Shown here: piece by piece, positions 30,760-41,500 of the stretch
Numbering within the stretch: the stretch's first letter is position 1
How the letters are laid out: each line of letters begins with the position of its first letter
Source of the DNA: Fragilaria crotonensis
Taxonomy: Eukaryota > Bacillariophyta > Fragilariophyceae > Fragilariales > Fragilariaceae
DNA: 64,000 nt
Reading direction: 5' to 3'
Assembly (NCBI GenBank): GCA_022925895.1
Contig: JAKSYS010000192.1
Location: 1-64,000 of the forward strand
Translations under genes and position numbers: made by a program
Notes under the pieces: model-generated
Told to the model about the DNA's origin: nothing
Databases searched by the model: none
The model's input: the letters and a program-made list of their open reading frames with translations, nothing else

Positions 30760-31292
30760 AGGTTTTGCCTGCGCTAGTCAGGAGTCGAACTCGAAGTTCT
30801 TCAAGACAGCAACGTGGGCGCGCTGATGCTCCCACTCTTCGCCACGTGCTCATGTCAGATATGACATTGGTCAACAACGCGATTAACAAACCGGTGTCTT
30901 CCAAAGGATGCGATGCTTTGAGCATGCCAATTGGAATCAAATTCGATGATGTGGATGCGAAAAGTGCAGGTACAGATGCCAAGCCTTCGTCCGAATCTTT
31001 GGGACATGGTGAACATCTCGACGTTGTTTCGAGCGACGAGGCGGCGAGTCTCAAGGCCAAGTGCGCCGAGTTGGAGAATATGGTCGAAACTTATCGAAGC
31101 CGATTGTCAGTGGTAGAGAAGCAATTGAAAGCATCGAATAGTAAGTTGCGACAGAAAGAAATCGAATGTCGCAAGATGAGCGTTGTGATTGCTCAGATGA
31201 AAAATTGGGAGTTTGCGAGTGGCTCTGTGGGTGACAAGGTCATTTCCAGGTTGCGGGCGAAAATGAGCCAAAAGGGAAAGTTTCCATCTTGA
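30720..31292 (+). CDS. Unknown protein with C-terminal coiled coil, overlapping the HA-repeat gene
   Basis: This is a 190-residue frame. Residues 1-40 are basic (RSRTRSSSRQQRGR); residues about 105-165 form a predicted coiled coil (LKAKCAELENMVETYRSRL, VEKQLKASNSKLRQKEIE). The end is basic. I do not recognise a family. The frame overlaps the last 40 bases of the HA-repeat gene; an internal Met at 30,756 starts exactly on the ATGA shared with that gene's stop. Eukaryotic genes rarely overlap like this. A spliced HA-repeat/coiled-coil fusion, two transcripts, or a small indel in this copy are all possible. The clean open frame and coiled-coil pattern argue that it is coding. Confidence 0.55.
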   Translation: MWQHTYKIGDHEMKVLPALVRSRTRSSSRQQRGRADAPTLRHVLMSDMTLVNNAINKPVSSKGCDALSMPIGIKFDDVDAKSAGTDAKPSSESLGHGEHLDVVSSDEAASLKAKCAELENMVETYRSRLSVVEKQLKASNSKLRQKEIECRKMSVVIAQMKNWEFASGSVGDKVISRLRAKMSQKGKFPS

Positions 31293-31827
31293 CTTGATCG
31301 CTTCTGGCGTTAAGTCCAGCTCAATATTTCGGCGCGATCGTCACTGTTGCGAATCTGGGAACGGGTGACACAGATGGTTGAACAGGGCTGACTCTCTTGG
31401 TGGAGGTGGTTTGGTGGAGGTAAGTTGAAGAAATGCATTGTTAAGGGCCGTTTAGTAGTAAGGAATGAGAGCAACGTAAGGGACATGTAATTATAAGAGA
31501 CCATAGTATGTCATACCTTTGTAAGCAGTATTGAAGATGCGATTCGTGGTCGCATAACTCCATTACACAGAGTCGTAGATTGCTCTCTTGGAACTGAACA
31601 CATAGAGTGTCCCAAGCTTTCAGATCGGTTGTCATGAAGGAATTGCGTGGAGTACCGAACAGTCTGCTACCTGTCGTTCATCGCTGCAATGGATGCGGAC
31701 GGGGATTTATGAAGTGGGGTCAATACAACATCAATACAATTATTGCCTACTAGGTTCCTTTGTATTGAGTGTTTATAATGATGACCATTGTCAGTGTCCG
31801 TACGATTTGGTTGAGCATACTACCAGC
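31293..31827. other. Spacer, convergent 3' ends
   Basis: No gene is seen between the coiled-coil frame and the Hsp70-like gene. Short frames on the minus strand have no domain. Confidence 0.45.
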
Positions 31828-33216
31828 TTAGCTCTTCTCTACCTCGCGCACTAGTCCTGATGTGGTATTGTACCTGTAGTTTGGCAGTATGGAAGCAGCG
31901 CCTTGGGCCACCATTTCAGAACGTTCTTGGGGCACCACTACATTGTTTGCGTTTCCCTGGAGCGTCACAAAACATTCCTTGACGGACGATTCCATCAGAG
32001 GATGCTTGGCACCACCACCCACCAATAAAACATGAGACAGTTGCATAGGAGTCAAGCCAGTGATTTCCAGGAGTTGGGTGAGAATCGACATCCACATAAA
32101 GGAAAGTGTTGTGGGTGGTGGCATGTGCACTGACAGTTTGGAAGGGTCGATCGTCGTCAGTATGGAATTCTCTACCTTCTGCTCGATTACCCTTCGAGCG
32201 ATTCGTTCATCCAAGTGTTCGGGTAATCGCGTTTCGAGATTCATGCCAATGTAGGGGACGTGCAGGATTGTATAATTGTTCGTATTGAGTTCCGCCACCG
32301 CCACATGTGCTGCCATGTAGACCCGCTGAAGGGCCATACCGTCGTTTTGTATTGTTCTGCGTTCCGCGACGAGGTGGTCCACAATAGCCTGCACGAACAA
32401 ATCACCGCCAATGGCAAGAGTTGTTGTGCTAACAATCACATTCTTTTTAACCACCGACAAGGTTGTTTCGAGTCCTCCAATATCGATAACCAGCACGGGC
32501 GTTTCTAGAACATCCGGTAACTCCTTCTGAGCTTGTGCGCCCCATATTGCTGCGACGGGTTCGGGTACAAATGTCGCATCTTTAAGAAATGCCGAAAATG
32601 CCGATTCATATCCTTCCCACTTGAGAGGCGGGACCGCAACTACTGGTCTCACTTTGGTCAAATCTGCATTCGCCCGTTCGAGCATATCTTCCACAGCGGA
32701 CTTTACCACCACTGGTATGTGCACGTGGTCTTGACCGGCCAGAGCGACCCTGTCTGGTTTGGCCAGTCGAGTTTCATAAAATTTGTCAAAGGCCCGCTGA
32801 CCCACGAGTGTCTCATCACCATTCAGAACGACGCCGCCAAACGTGAAGCGCCCTCCTTCTCGGTTGCCGAGCAGGACCTTGTCCTTTGCAAGCTTCAGAT
32901 AAAACGTTCCCAAGTCGATAGCAATGGTCCCGTCCGGATATTGTAACTTCATTCCTTCACGATCGACGATTCCATGTATTCGTTCATATTGGTGGAGTTT
33001 CCATTGGTATTCCTCCCATTCGGCATCCATGCGTTGCAAGGCCTTCCACGAGTAACGACCAATCACAAGAATGCCAACTCCAAGAATAATGGGGATAATC
33101 TCTTTCCGTTGAGACGAGTGATATTGCTGAAGGGACCCCAACGCTGAATCCAGAGACCGCGGAGCTGTCCTGATGCTCCTGAAGTCAACCAGACGCCGAG
33201 ATGCCAATGAAAGCAT
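31828..33216 (-). CDS. Membrane-anchored Hsp70-like ATPase-domain protein
   Basis: This 462-residue protein has the nucleotide-binding fold of the Hsp70/actin superfamily: phosphate-1 loop GTIAIDLGTFYLKLA (about 96-110), EPVAAIWG (219-226), phosphate-2 VLVIDIGGLETT (241-252) and the adenosine motif LLVGGGAKHPL (397-407). It ends after the ATPase domain, so the substrate-binding domain of true Hsp70 is absent. Residues 1-35 are rich in Arg and Ser without acids in the first ten, like a mitochondrial presequence, followed by a hydrophobic segment IIPIILGVGILVIG (40-53). I infer an inner-membrane-anchored protein of mitochondria, less likely ER. Similar NBD-only proteins act as chaperone relatives, but no client can be named. 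It is divergent from the ankyrin gene. Confidence 0.8.
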   Translation of the reverse strand: MLSLASRRLVDFRSIRTAPRSLDSALGSLQQYHSSQRKEIIPIILGVGILVIGRYSWKALQRMDAEWEEYQWKLHQYERIHGIVDREGMKLQYPDGTIAIDLGTFYLKLAKDKVLLGNREGGRFTFGGVVLNGDETLVGQRAFDKFYETRLAKPDRVALAGQDHVHIPVVVKSAVEDMLERANADLTKVRPVVAVPPLKWEGYESAFSAFLKDATFVPEPVAAIWGAQAQKELPDVLETPVLVIDIGGLETTLSVVKKNVIVSTTTLAIGGDLFVQAIVDHLVAERRTIQNDGMALQRVYMAAHVAVAELNTNNYTILHVPYIGMNLETRLPEHLDERIARRVIEQKVENSILTTIDPSKLSVHMPPPTTLSFMWMSILTQLLEITGLTPMQLSHVLLVGGGAKHPLMESSVKECFVTLQGNANNVVVPQERSEMVAQGAASILPNYRYNTTSGLVREVEKS

Positions 33217-34491
33217 GCTGAAGTCCGAAAACGATATAATGAATGATGAAGAGAAATTGACGGCGACTGTCCCTTTATACCTTATACCTTATACTCTATA
33301 CACTCTATACAATACGAGTGCAAAGGGCGAGTACTTGTACCCGTATTGGGGTCCAGTGTCGAAGTCCTGTGTATGCGCCCGTGCGAGTATGCCATATATG
33401 GAGATGAACAAGGGCTCCGAGTGTATGCATACACGTGCAAATCGCAAATGTACTGGTACCTGGTACCGGTGGTACAATCGCTGGTATCAGGTACTGTAGT
33501 ACTATAGGTAGTATGTCAAATGTCATATGATATATGCATGTATGTTCATATCTCATATGCATCGACTGCAGACTTCAGATGCGTAAATATCTACTATGTA
33601 CTGTAGTACTCGGAAAGCGGAGTACTGGTAGTGATAGTACAGTAATACATTAATTGAATTTTTCTAGATTCTGCCAACTCTTCATCCAGATCATTTGATT
33701 TGAACTTTGAACGTATTCCAACTCTACGGTACGATAGTACAATTATGCGTAGAATGTGTCATGCAAGTATGCTACCTTGTACCTGTATGTGCATACGCGA
33801 TACACAAAAAGAACTTGCGCGATCCGTACTGTATTCGAGTACTTTACTTTCGTACTGGAGTACTGTATGAATGTACGTTGCACACAGACTACGTAAGGCA
33901 TAAAAACACAGTGACGTTGTGATGCGCGTCATTTCAATACGTACCCCCACGTTCGTGGGTCGCGGGGGACATCTGGAAACGAGCCTCTGTCTGTATGTAT
34001 GAGAGGATGAGAGGTATATCGTATGTAACGAAGCCTGGTTCACTGCTACGAGATGTCCCCGGGGGTTCCGTGGTGACTCCATGCTTTCCGTACCGTTGTT
34101 ATAATCGTTACAGTAGCAAGATGGAGCGTCATAATTACAAATGAACCCGTCACTCGGATGCGCGGAATGTGAAGCATTGGTAGGTACTCGAACCGCCATT
34201 ACTGTGCTGTGCTCCTAAATTAATTGAAAAAATGTAACTACCCGGATCTCCGAACTCCGAGTACACGAATGACATTCGTCGTGGCAGCTGGTGATGTGGT
34301 CATTTTGCCACCACGCATCTGCACTGTAAATATCCACAGAAGCGACATTCTGCAAGCTGCCTTTCCACGTGAACGTGTATGACATACCATATGGTGCACT
34401 GGTACCAGCTACGAGCAGTACAAATGGCTGATTCACGCGCCATCGCCACATCGAGAGCGATTCTCGATTCACGATACATCATAATGAACCG
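33217..34491. promoter_or_regulatory. GTAC-rich divergent intergenic region
   Basis: 1.3 kb between the starts of the Hsp70-like and ankyrin genes. It contains a TATAC(T/C) repeat at 33,276-33,315 just upstream of the Hsp70-like gene and dense GTAC tetramers at 33,440-33,640 and 33,820-33,870. No gene is seen; frames at 33,707-33,922 and 33,759-34,199 lack domains. Confidence 0.45.
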
Positions 34492-35619
34492 ATGCTCACA
34501 AAAATTACGCTTCAAAGCATGCCAACTGCTCAAATCATGTCGACAACCACAGACCACATGTCCCCTGTTCCATCGCCCATTTATATTCACTCGTCATCTG
34601 ACGTAGGACCAGGACGAGTTCAGCCTGTGATTAAGCGTAAACGACACGACGAGACATCCACCTCAAATCAGTTGACGAATGAATCGAAAATTTTCGGTAG
34701 CGAGGAAAGACAGCTTTATGCACAAGTCGACAAGCACCCACTTGTACACAAAGTCAGCCGTGCAGGTGATGGTGGATCTACTAGCACGGATTACTCCGAC
34801 ACTGGAAGCAGTAGTGATGGTGATGAGGAGAAGAGCCAGCTGGAGACCTCATACCTCGAACCAATTCATGATCCCAAACCACTGTTGAAAAAGAGCAAAA
34901 TACACCGCGTTGCATCGATGTCTCAATTGCCAAGTCACCTTTCTGCGGATCAATTCCTGCCAGAGAACACCATGTCCGTTGCGTCGATGAGCCAATTGGT
35001 TAGCAGAATGAACAAGTCAAGGTCAACTCCCTCGCTTCCGAGCATGATTGAAGGTCGCGCAGACATCCTGAGCCCGAGCCATCTAGATCAGATCAATCCA
35101 GACAGTCACCTTCACAGCATGCTCAAATCAATGGGCGTTGCCTCCCAGACCTACGCAGCACTCGATCTGAAAGACTATTTCATCCAAACGACTGCGGCAC
35201 ACACCTCAGCATATGGCTCTGACGTGCTTAGGGCTGTAAGAGAACGGGACTTCAGCGCACTTCGCAAGATGCACCTTGCAGGGCGAACTTTGCAATGCTG
35301 CAACACCTTTGGAGAAAGCATCCTGCATATGGCCTGTCGTCATGGCGACCTGGAAGTTGTCCGCTTCCTCGTGAACGAAGCTGGAGTGTCCTTCCGCGTT
35401 CGAGATGACTTTGGAAGAACCCCGCTGCACGATGCCTTTTGGACACAAAAGCCAGAGATTGAATTGGTGAAATTCATCCTTTCGAGCTGTCCCGACCTGT
35501 TGCTTCTGAAGGACAAGCGGGGCTTCACGCCGCTTGCGTACGCACGACGAAGCCACTGGGGAGAATGGTGCGAGTTCCTCCAAGAGAACTACAATCTATT
35601 GATTCCTCATGAGCTTTGA
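34492..35619 (+). CDS. Ankyrin-repeat protein, diatom type
   Basis: This is a 375-residue protein. Residues 1-220 are polar and likely disordered, with two MSQL-containing repeats (VASMSQLPSHLS and VASMSQLVSRMN, near 140-175). A conserved block DYFIQTTAAHTSAYGSDVLRA leads into three ankyrin repeats (about residues 240-345; GESILHMACRHGDLEVVRFL, GRTPLHDAFW, GFTPLAYARR). The same arrangement (short motif, then AVRxxDxxxLRxMH, then three ankyrins) occurs in many diatom proteins I recall; function is unknown, most likely protein-protein interaction. The ATG at 34,522 is an alternative start. No presequence is visible. Confidence 0.8.
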   Translation: MLTKITLQSMPTAQIMSTTTDHMSPVPSPIYIHSSSDVGPGRVQPVIKRKRHDETSTSNQLTNESKIFGSEERQLYAQVDKHPLVHKVSRAGDGGSTSTDYSDTGSSSDGDEEKSQLETSYLEPIHDPKPLLKKSKIHRVASMSQLPSHLSADQFLPENTMSVASMSQLVSRMNKSRSTPSLPSMIEGRADILSPSHLDQINPDSHLHSMLKSMGVASQTYAALDLKDYFIQTTAAHTSAYGSDVLRAVRERDFSALRKMHLAGRTLQCCNTFGESILHMACRHGDLEVVRFLVNEAGVSFRVRDDFGRTPLHDAFWTQKPEIELVKFILSSCPDLLLLKDKRGFTPLAYARRSHWGEWCEFLQENYNLLIPHEL

Positions 35620-36032
35620 GGATTTGGCAGTTGCACGTTGGATGAAATAGAATGTACATAGTTACCACTAGTAGTAGACCGCAAACCGATATTGCAGTCC
35701 CACATTTCTAAACTGCACACCTCGCGATTGTTCTTTCTGACTGCTTTGTGCACTGTCATCAGTCATCATCAATCGGAGGACAAGGATAGGATGCACCCAT
35801 AGGCGCCCATAAACCATGACACCATGACCCATCAAATTCAAAATGCATGGTACCAGTACCATACTTGTACTGGGTGGTGACTTGGTTTCTGGAAGGTCCG
35901 GCCAAAGCACGTTCTAGCCGTTAAGTTCCGGTAACGAAGTCATTTCCGCGCACGCCGACTTCAACATACATGTGCTGCGATATTTGTAGCTTTTGCAGTC
36001 AATGCAAACGAGCCGGCAAGGTTTTCTGATGC
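35620..36032. other. Spacer between ankyrin gene and the palindromic minisatellite
   Basis: No gene is seen. The tract CATGGTACCAGTACCATACTTGTACTGG at about 35,847-35,875 is GTAC-rich and self-complementary in part. Confidence 0.4.
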
Positions 36033-36378
36033 GAAGTGGAAATCCACTTCAGTGAAGTGGAATTCCACTTCGGGTAAGTGGAATTTCACTTCGGGGAAGT
36101 GGAATTCCACTTAGGGGGAGTGGAATTCCACTTAGGGGAAGTGGAATTCCACTTACCCGAAGTGAAATGCAATGTTCCCAAAATGAATTCATACTGAATT
36201 GTGTAGGCGTCACGTGTGTCCATCGCATTGTGAGGAAGTGGAATTCCACTTCGGGTAAGTGAAAATCCACTTCGGTGAAGTGGAATTCCACTTCGGGTAA
36301 GTGGAATTTCACTTTGGAGAAGTGGAATTTCACTTAGGGGAAGTGGAATTTCACTTAGGTGAAGTGGAATTTCACTGA
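36033..36378. repeat. 21-base minisatellite of perfect 18-base palindromes, two blocks
   Basis: Block 1 (36,033 to about 36,170) has units starting every 21 bases at 36,033, 36,054, 36,075, 36,096, 36,117 and 36,138, plus a degenerate seventh at 36,159. Block 2 (36,235-36,378) has seven units at 36,235, 36,256, 36,277, 36,298, 36,319, 36,340 and 36,361. The consensus unit is GAAGTGGAATTCCACTTC plus a 3-base spacer, mostly GGG. The core is exactly self-complementary and holds an EcoRI site. Between blocks lie about 65-75 unrelated bases including TCACGTGT. The 21-base period equals seven codons, so several frames are open through the array; I regard that as incidental. Confidence 0.93.
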
Positions 36379-37169
36379 CTACGATCCACATGATAAACGC
36401 GCCGGCCTTGCTTTTTATCAGTTGAAAATGACATAACGTGGAAGCGAGACTCTTACTATGAGGTGTCACGTGTTCTCGTTTTTTCCTCGATTCCGATGGT
36501 GCGGCCGGACCTTCCAGGTGCATGCACGACTACCAGTAGACCGTACCGCCATCCGGAAGTACAGCACGCCGCATTCATCTTCCTATTGCATACTCTAGTA
36601 GTAGATTTCATAAAGGGAGTCCCACATTAATGAGGTTGTGCCATACGGAAGTACTTGTACTGGAACTTGTACTTGTTAGTTGGTACCGGTACTATGTATA
36701 CAGCATACTAGCATACAGTATCATACTACGATGTTGTATGTGGTAACGTCAGCACGACTTAAAACTTATACGTACCACCGACAGAATCAACAGTACAACA
36801 GGTATAGTACCGTCATATGTGCGTTATATGTTTTAAATAGACATACGGGATTATGCGATTTACTTTTGTATCCTAAATGTGATACACATATATATGATCG
36901 TCGTACTCGCTTTCGAACTGCCATGTAGAGATTCATATCAAACTATGCAACGTTTTAGTATTCCTGCAGTGTACCACGTTGACGAAGTCTCTGGAACCGC
37001 AACAGCTGTTGCTAGAACACGGAGGAATCTTGGATGACTCAGTTTCCATGGCGGTCAGTGGTCAGTCATCGATCGTGCACAAATCAACTAATCTACTAGA
37101 CTTGCTCATTAAAAACATTAAATCGTGAAAACACGTGACGAAACTTCATCTTTGAAACAGAACATCACA
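36379..37169. other. Spacer upstream of the 37.2-kb gene
   Basis: GTAC-rich near 36,640-36,730. No gene is seen. A CACGTG lies at about 36,466 and another at 37,132. Confidence 0.4.
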
Positions 37170-37697
37170 ATGGCGCCTCTCAACCACGACGACTACGCTT
37201 ACTCAAGTGACGACTCGTCTCACTCTATTTTAAATGCTGAGGGAAGTAACGGATCGATCAAATCAAGAGTCTCATTCTCAACGATTGAAGTACGAGAATA
37301 TGAGCGCATTGTTGGGGATCATCCGGAAACCAAGGTTGGTCCACCGATGGCGATTGGCTGGGCATATGCAGAGCCGGAAGTGAGCATGCTGGATGACTAC
37401 GAAGCTGACCGAAGGGCAGCACGAAAAGGAAATCTCCGAATGAGCTCGATTACACGAAAAAATATACTGAAAAACGTGTTTGAGATTCCGGAGGAGGAAA
37501 TCCGCATGGCGGAGAAGGAAGTGCAGAAGATCTTCTCCAAGCGAGTGAAGACTAGCAATCAGGGAAAGGTTGCTGAGAAGGTCGAAGAGGGACTGGAGGC
37601 AATTGGACGAAAGCTGAAACGCACGTTTTCCAAGGAACGTCTATGGAAGGGATTAGTTGAATCCCAACGGATGTTCCCCACCATGATTGCCAATTAG
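37170..37697 (+). CDS. Small protein of a diatom-type family (paralogue A)
   Basis: This 175-residue protein begins at the ATG in ACAATGGCG; an upstream ATG at 37,125 adds 15 residues. A Ser/Asp-rich start (YSSDDSSHS) is followed by a conserved core VSFSTIEVREYERIVGDHP, then GPPMAIGWAY, LDDYE, and MSSITRKNILKN, ending in a Lys-rich helical tail. The gene at 43,723 shares the core in the same order (VQFSTVSIRRYARTISDHP, IGIDWDY, LDDYE, LTSITRENVLKH). The family is, to my knowledge, found in diatoms only and has no assigned function. The basic C-terminus could bind nucleic acid or acidic partners; that is a guess. Confidence 0.75.
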   Translation: MAPLNHDDYAYSSDDSSHSILNAEGSNGSIKSRVSFSTIEVREYERIVGDHPETKVGPPMAIGWAYAEPEVSMLDDYEADRRAARKGNLRMSSITRKNILKNVFEIPEEEIRMAEKEVQKIFSKRVKTSNQGKVAEKVEEGLEAIGRKLKRTFSKERLWKGLVESQRMFPTMIAN

Positions 37698-38516
37698 CTG
37701 ACCATATACTGTTAATATAAACTTCATAACGATAGACTAAACTTAACGGATGCCTGTAGAGCAGTCTGAGTGATGATAACTCTTGATAGTCGATATTGTA
37801 GAAACTTGCCTCCGATCCGTATTCGAAAAGTGAAAACATTGAAACGGTAGTTATCTCGGTTCGTTAACAGTGCATGGTATTCAGAATCATTCTGTACTAT
37901 CACGGACGCTGGTCGATTCGAACTCGTGGTGACGAATGTGATCGTCAAGTCAATAGAACTTCGTAGGACAATCTAACGTATTCTACAAAGGTATCGCTAA
38001 GGAAACAATAAAAAGATAAACAACAACTACAACATCATCGAAGGCATCTATCCAACTGTGAATACGTCGTCTTTCTATCGCCTGTAACATGGTGATCGGT
38101 TGTCGATCTGGCTCGCTCATGGTCCACCCTTTCGCCGATTTAGGGGAAACCCTGTTTTGGTTTGATGAGATTCGTCAAGGTGAAAATCAATTCGGATAGT
38201 TGAGTACCAGGTAAAGTATCGGGGTCCCGGTTCCCTGGGTATTTCCTTGCTTCATGACGTACAAACATACGGACAAGCGTCCATTTTAGAAGCTCATGGA
38301 GTACATACAGCTGGTTTCACTTACAGATGGCCCGACGTAGGCATAGGTAATGATTGAACGTATATTTTTTTAGCATATGTAAACTCTGAATTTTTTACGC
38401 GACAACATCAACGCTTTGATCATGGGGGAATGAACGGGTCAATGAAGTTCAGGCTTTTGTAACTGACGTCCTGACCCATAACATGGCCTTCTTCACTGAC
38501 TTGAGGATAGAGAAAC
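37698..38516. other. Spacer upstream of the transposase remnant
   Basis: No gene is seen. I looked for a terminal inverted repeat paired with sequence after 41,800 and found none. Confidence 0.4.
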
Positions 38517-41500
38517 ATGAGTGAGGCTGTGGGATCTAAACTCCCAACCCCAAAATTTGCAATCATCAGGAGTGCCTTCGTGAGACTTTGTTCCGATGAA
38601 TTGTTTCGATTGCGAGTGTGGAGAAAATGGTTGCCGGCAGAGACATGGGCTGCGGCTTTGACCATTTCTGGTCTCATTGATGAAAATGTGTGTACTGTTG
38701 ATGCCAAACAGTTCAATGCAGCAATGATTCGAAGCAAAATACATTTTGATGGGCCATCAATGGACAGATTTGATGGGTCAAACCGTTCCGGAATATTCCG
38801 CGTTGCATTCCAAAAAAAGCTGTACTACATGGTTACAGATCCGTTTGAACAGGTAGAGTATCCTTTTCCCCTGGACACACAATGGAAAGACAGAGTTGTT
38901 TCCGTTGCGTTGGATGTGCTGTCCGTAGGCGTCAAAACAAGATCAAGGACGACATCGCTTTTTTCATTTAAGAAGGATAACGAAGTCGCGTTATCCAATC
39001 TGGAGGTATTCTTGTCATCAACAAGCTCAACAATGCAAGTATGCAATGAACCACAGCAGTTAGTCAAGGCAGCTTCTACCAACAGTCCTCTGGATTCAAA
39101 AACCACGGGAAGTTGTGCTGGTGCTACTACATTGCCTCCTCTTATCTCTTCTCATCATCGGCTGCAACAACAAGAAGGACGACTTCAAGAAGACACAACG
39201 TTGCTTCACAGTCATGCAGGGGCATTGCTTTTCTGGAGCAGTCGCGATGCATGGAATCTGTTTCAAGGTGGAGGGAGCACTTCTTTTGAGCAGTTTTCAG
39301 CAGTCAACGATGAAACAGGCGAAAGTGTTTTAGACATCCTGAAGCATCATATAAATGTCCTGCAATCCGTGAGCAGAACTCCGAATGGTTGGCGAAACGT
39401 TGTGCAAGGAAACGACAGGGAAAATCTATGCTCTGAATCTGACATTTTTGTTTTGCAAAGCAGGTCGATAATTCTTTGCTTAGCATACCAGACTGCAATT
39501 CGGCACATGAATTCTTGGACTTGGAAGCAGTGCTGCAGTGAAGCATGCCGACAACTCAATGAGCTTGGTGTAGTGCAAGCAACTAAACCTCGAAGTGTTC
39601 AAGATTGGAATGTGGAGTTCCGCAAGTGCAAAGCTTTTCTTCACCCAGATCATATTGTGCGATGTGGCAGACGTCCTATACCGCTACTCTTTCTCAAGTA
39701 TCCCGAGGCAAAAGATCAAATGACGGCATTCGGTTTAGGTAATCTGTCAATTCTGACAGTTGAATTAGTACAAGTATTCTGCATTGAAGAGCTCTTCCCC
39801 AAATTGTTCAAGCAGTGGTGCAATGACATCGAAGAAAGCAATTCTTCGATAAACTCAAACGATCACCACAACCCAGCATCGCTGACGCAAGAAAGGTTTC
39901 TAAAGGAACATGGCATTAGCAATTTCAGTATTCCAACGTGCTGGCGATGGCTTCATCAACTTGGCTTTACTTATAACATACAACGCAAAGGGTACTACGT
40001 CGACGGCCATGAACGCGATGATGTCATAGCAAGTCGGAGGCAATTCTGTCACAAGTATCTCACCGAACTTGAACCAAAGTGTTGTAGATGGGTCCAATAT
40101 GCTTTGAGTGAACTCGAGGCATCACGTCTTAACCCTGAGTTTGGCTATAAATATGTTGACAATGAAAGCAATATGGTTCTGTATGAGTTTCACGTTGATT
40201 ATTGCTACAGTCGTCGCCTTACTAATGAGAATGTTGATGCAATGGTTGGAAAAGTGGCATCAATGAGTGTGCGTGCTCCTCATGGTTCCAAGCCCATCGA
40301 AATCTATGGTCAAGATGAATCAGTTTTTGCTCAGTTCCTGTTTCCGCCAAAGAGTTGGGTAGGCCCAAATCAAGAGCGGGGATTGTTTCGAAGTCACTCG
40401 GTGAGGACTTATGATATCGGCCTTTGTTTCTCGTGATACCGGATTTGGACTGTCAATGCTAGATCCAGATCTGGCAATAGTAAATGCATCACGGCAAGGA
40501 ATGCACTACATCGACAAGACTGCTGCACTCGAAGTCCACAAACATACTCAGAAGCAGCCATTGACACAGTCACCTTTTGTCCGAAATTTACTCATCGGGG
40601 CCTCCAAAGGGGGCTATTGGAATAGCTTTCATATGGCGATTCAACTTGAAGATGTAGTTGATTGTTTAAGGATTCTCCGACCGCAAGTTGATTTTGTCTT
40701 TATGTTTGATCACAGCCAGGGCCATGCTCGGAAAAAGGACGATGCCCTTGATGCACAGAGTATGTCACGGAGTTTTGGGGGCATGCAACCGAAAATGCAC
40801 ACATCCGAGATAACCCCCAACTGCCTTGGTCCTTTTGACTCCATACTTAGAATCGGTGATTTGCAAAGTATGATCTTTGAACCTGATGACCAAGGTCCAT
40901 GGTGGTTGGTGTCAGCCGATGCTCGAGAGAGACGGAGACATGACCTTCATGACAACAGTGGGCGTACAAAAATTGTGCCCCGAACACGAGGTGAGTTGGC
41001 TTCTGCGTTGCTGCAGGAATCAGGAATCACCGTGGAACCCAGTCGGCCATTGAACGAGCTGAAGGAATTGGCGACAATTCATGGCGTCAGTCTGACGCGT
41101 CGGAAAGTCTTCGTCACCGAAGGCTGGGTTGGTAAACCGAAAGGCCTCCTGCAAGTTTTGTGGGAGCGAGGGTGGATAGACACGGCCAAATGCAAAGAAC
41201 AACAGGACAAGGAAGGAAACAAAGTGATAAACACTTCATACTATACACTTGGGGACGTAAAGATCCCGAGACTGACCAGATTATAGAATCATCTTCACTT
41301 CGAGGCTTGATGTGCAATTGCACTGACTTTATGACTGAAGAAACAGCTTTACAATTCTTGGGCTCGCAACTTGGTGTACAAGTAATGCTCACACCCAAAT
41401 TTCATTGTGAATTTGCGGGCGAAGGTATCGAGTATGCATGGGCACAGGCAAAGGCATTAATGAGAAGAACACCAATGCGGGAGAAGAAAGGCCGAGTCAA

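Noticed and set aside
36033-36378. CRISPR-like array
   Set aside because: Repeats are palindromic and regularly spaced, but the spacers are a constant 3 bases (mostly GGG). CRISPR spacers are unique and about 30 bases long, and the genome is eukaryotic.
36049-36523. Open frames of 94 and 145 residues through the minisatellite (GIPLPLS, FHLPEVE repeats)
   Set aside because: The 21-base period is a multiple of three, so frames stay open automatically. There is no start context or composition of a real protein.
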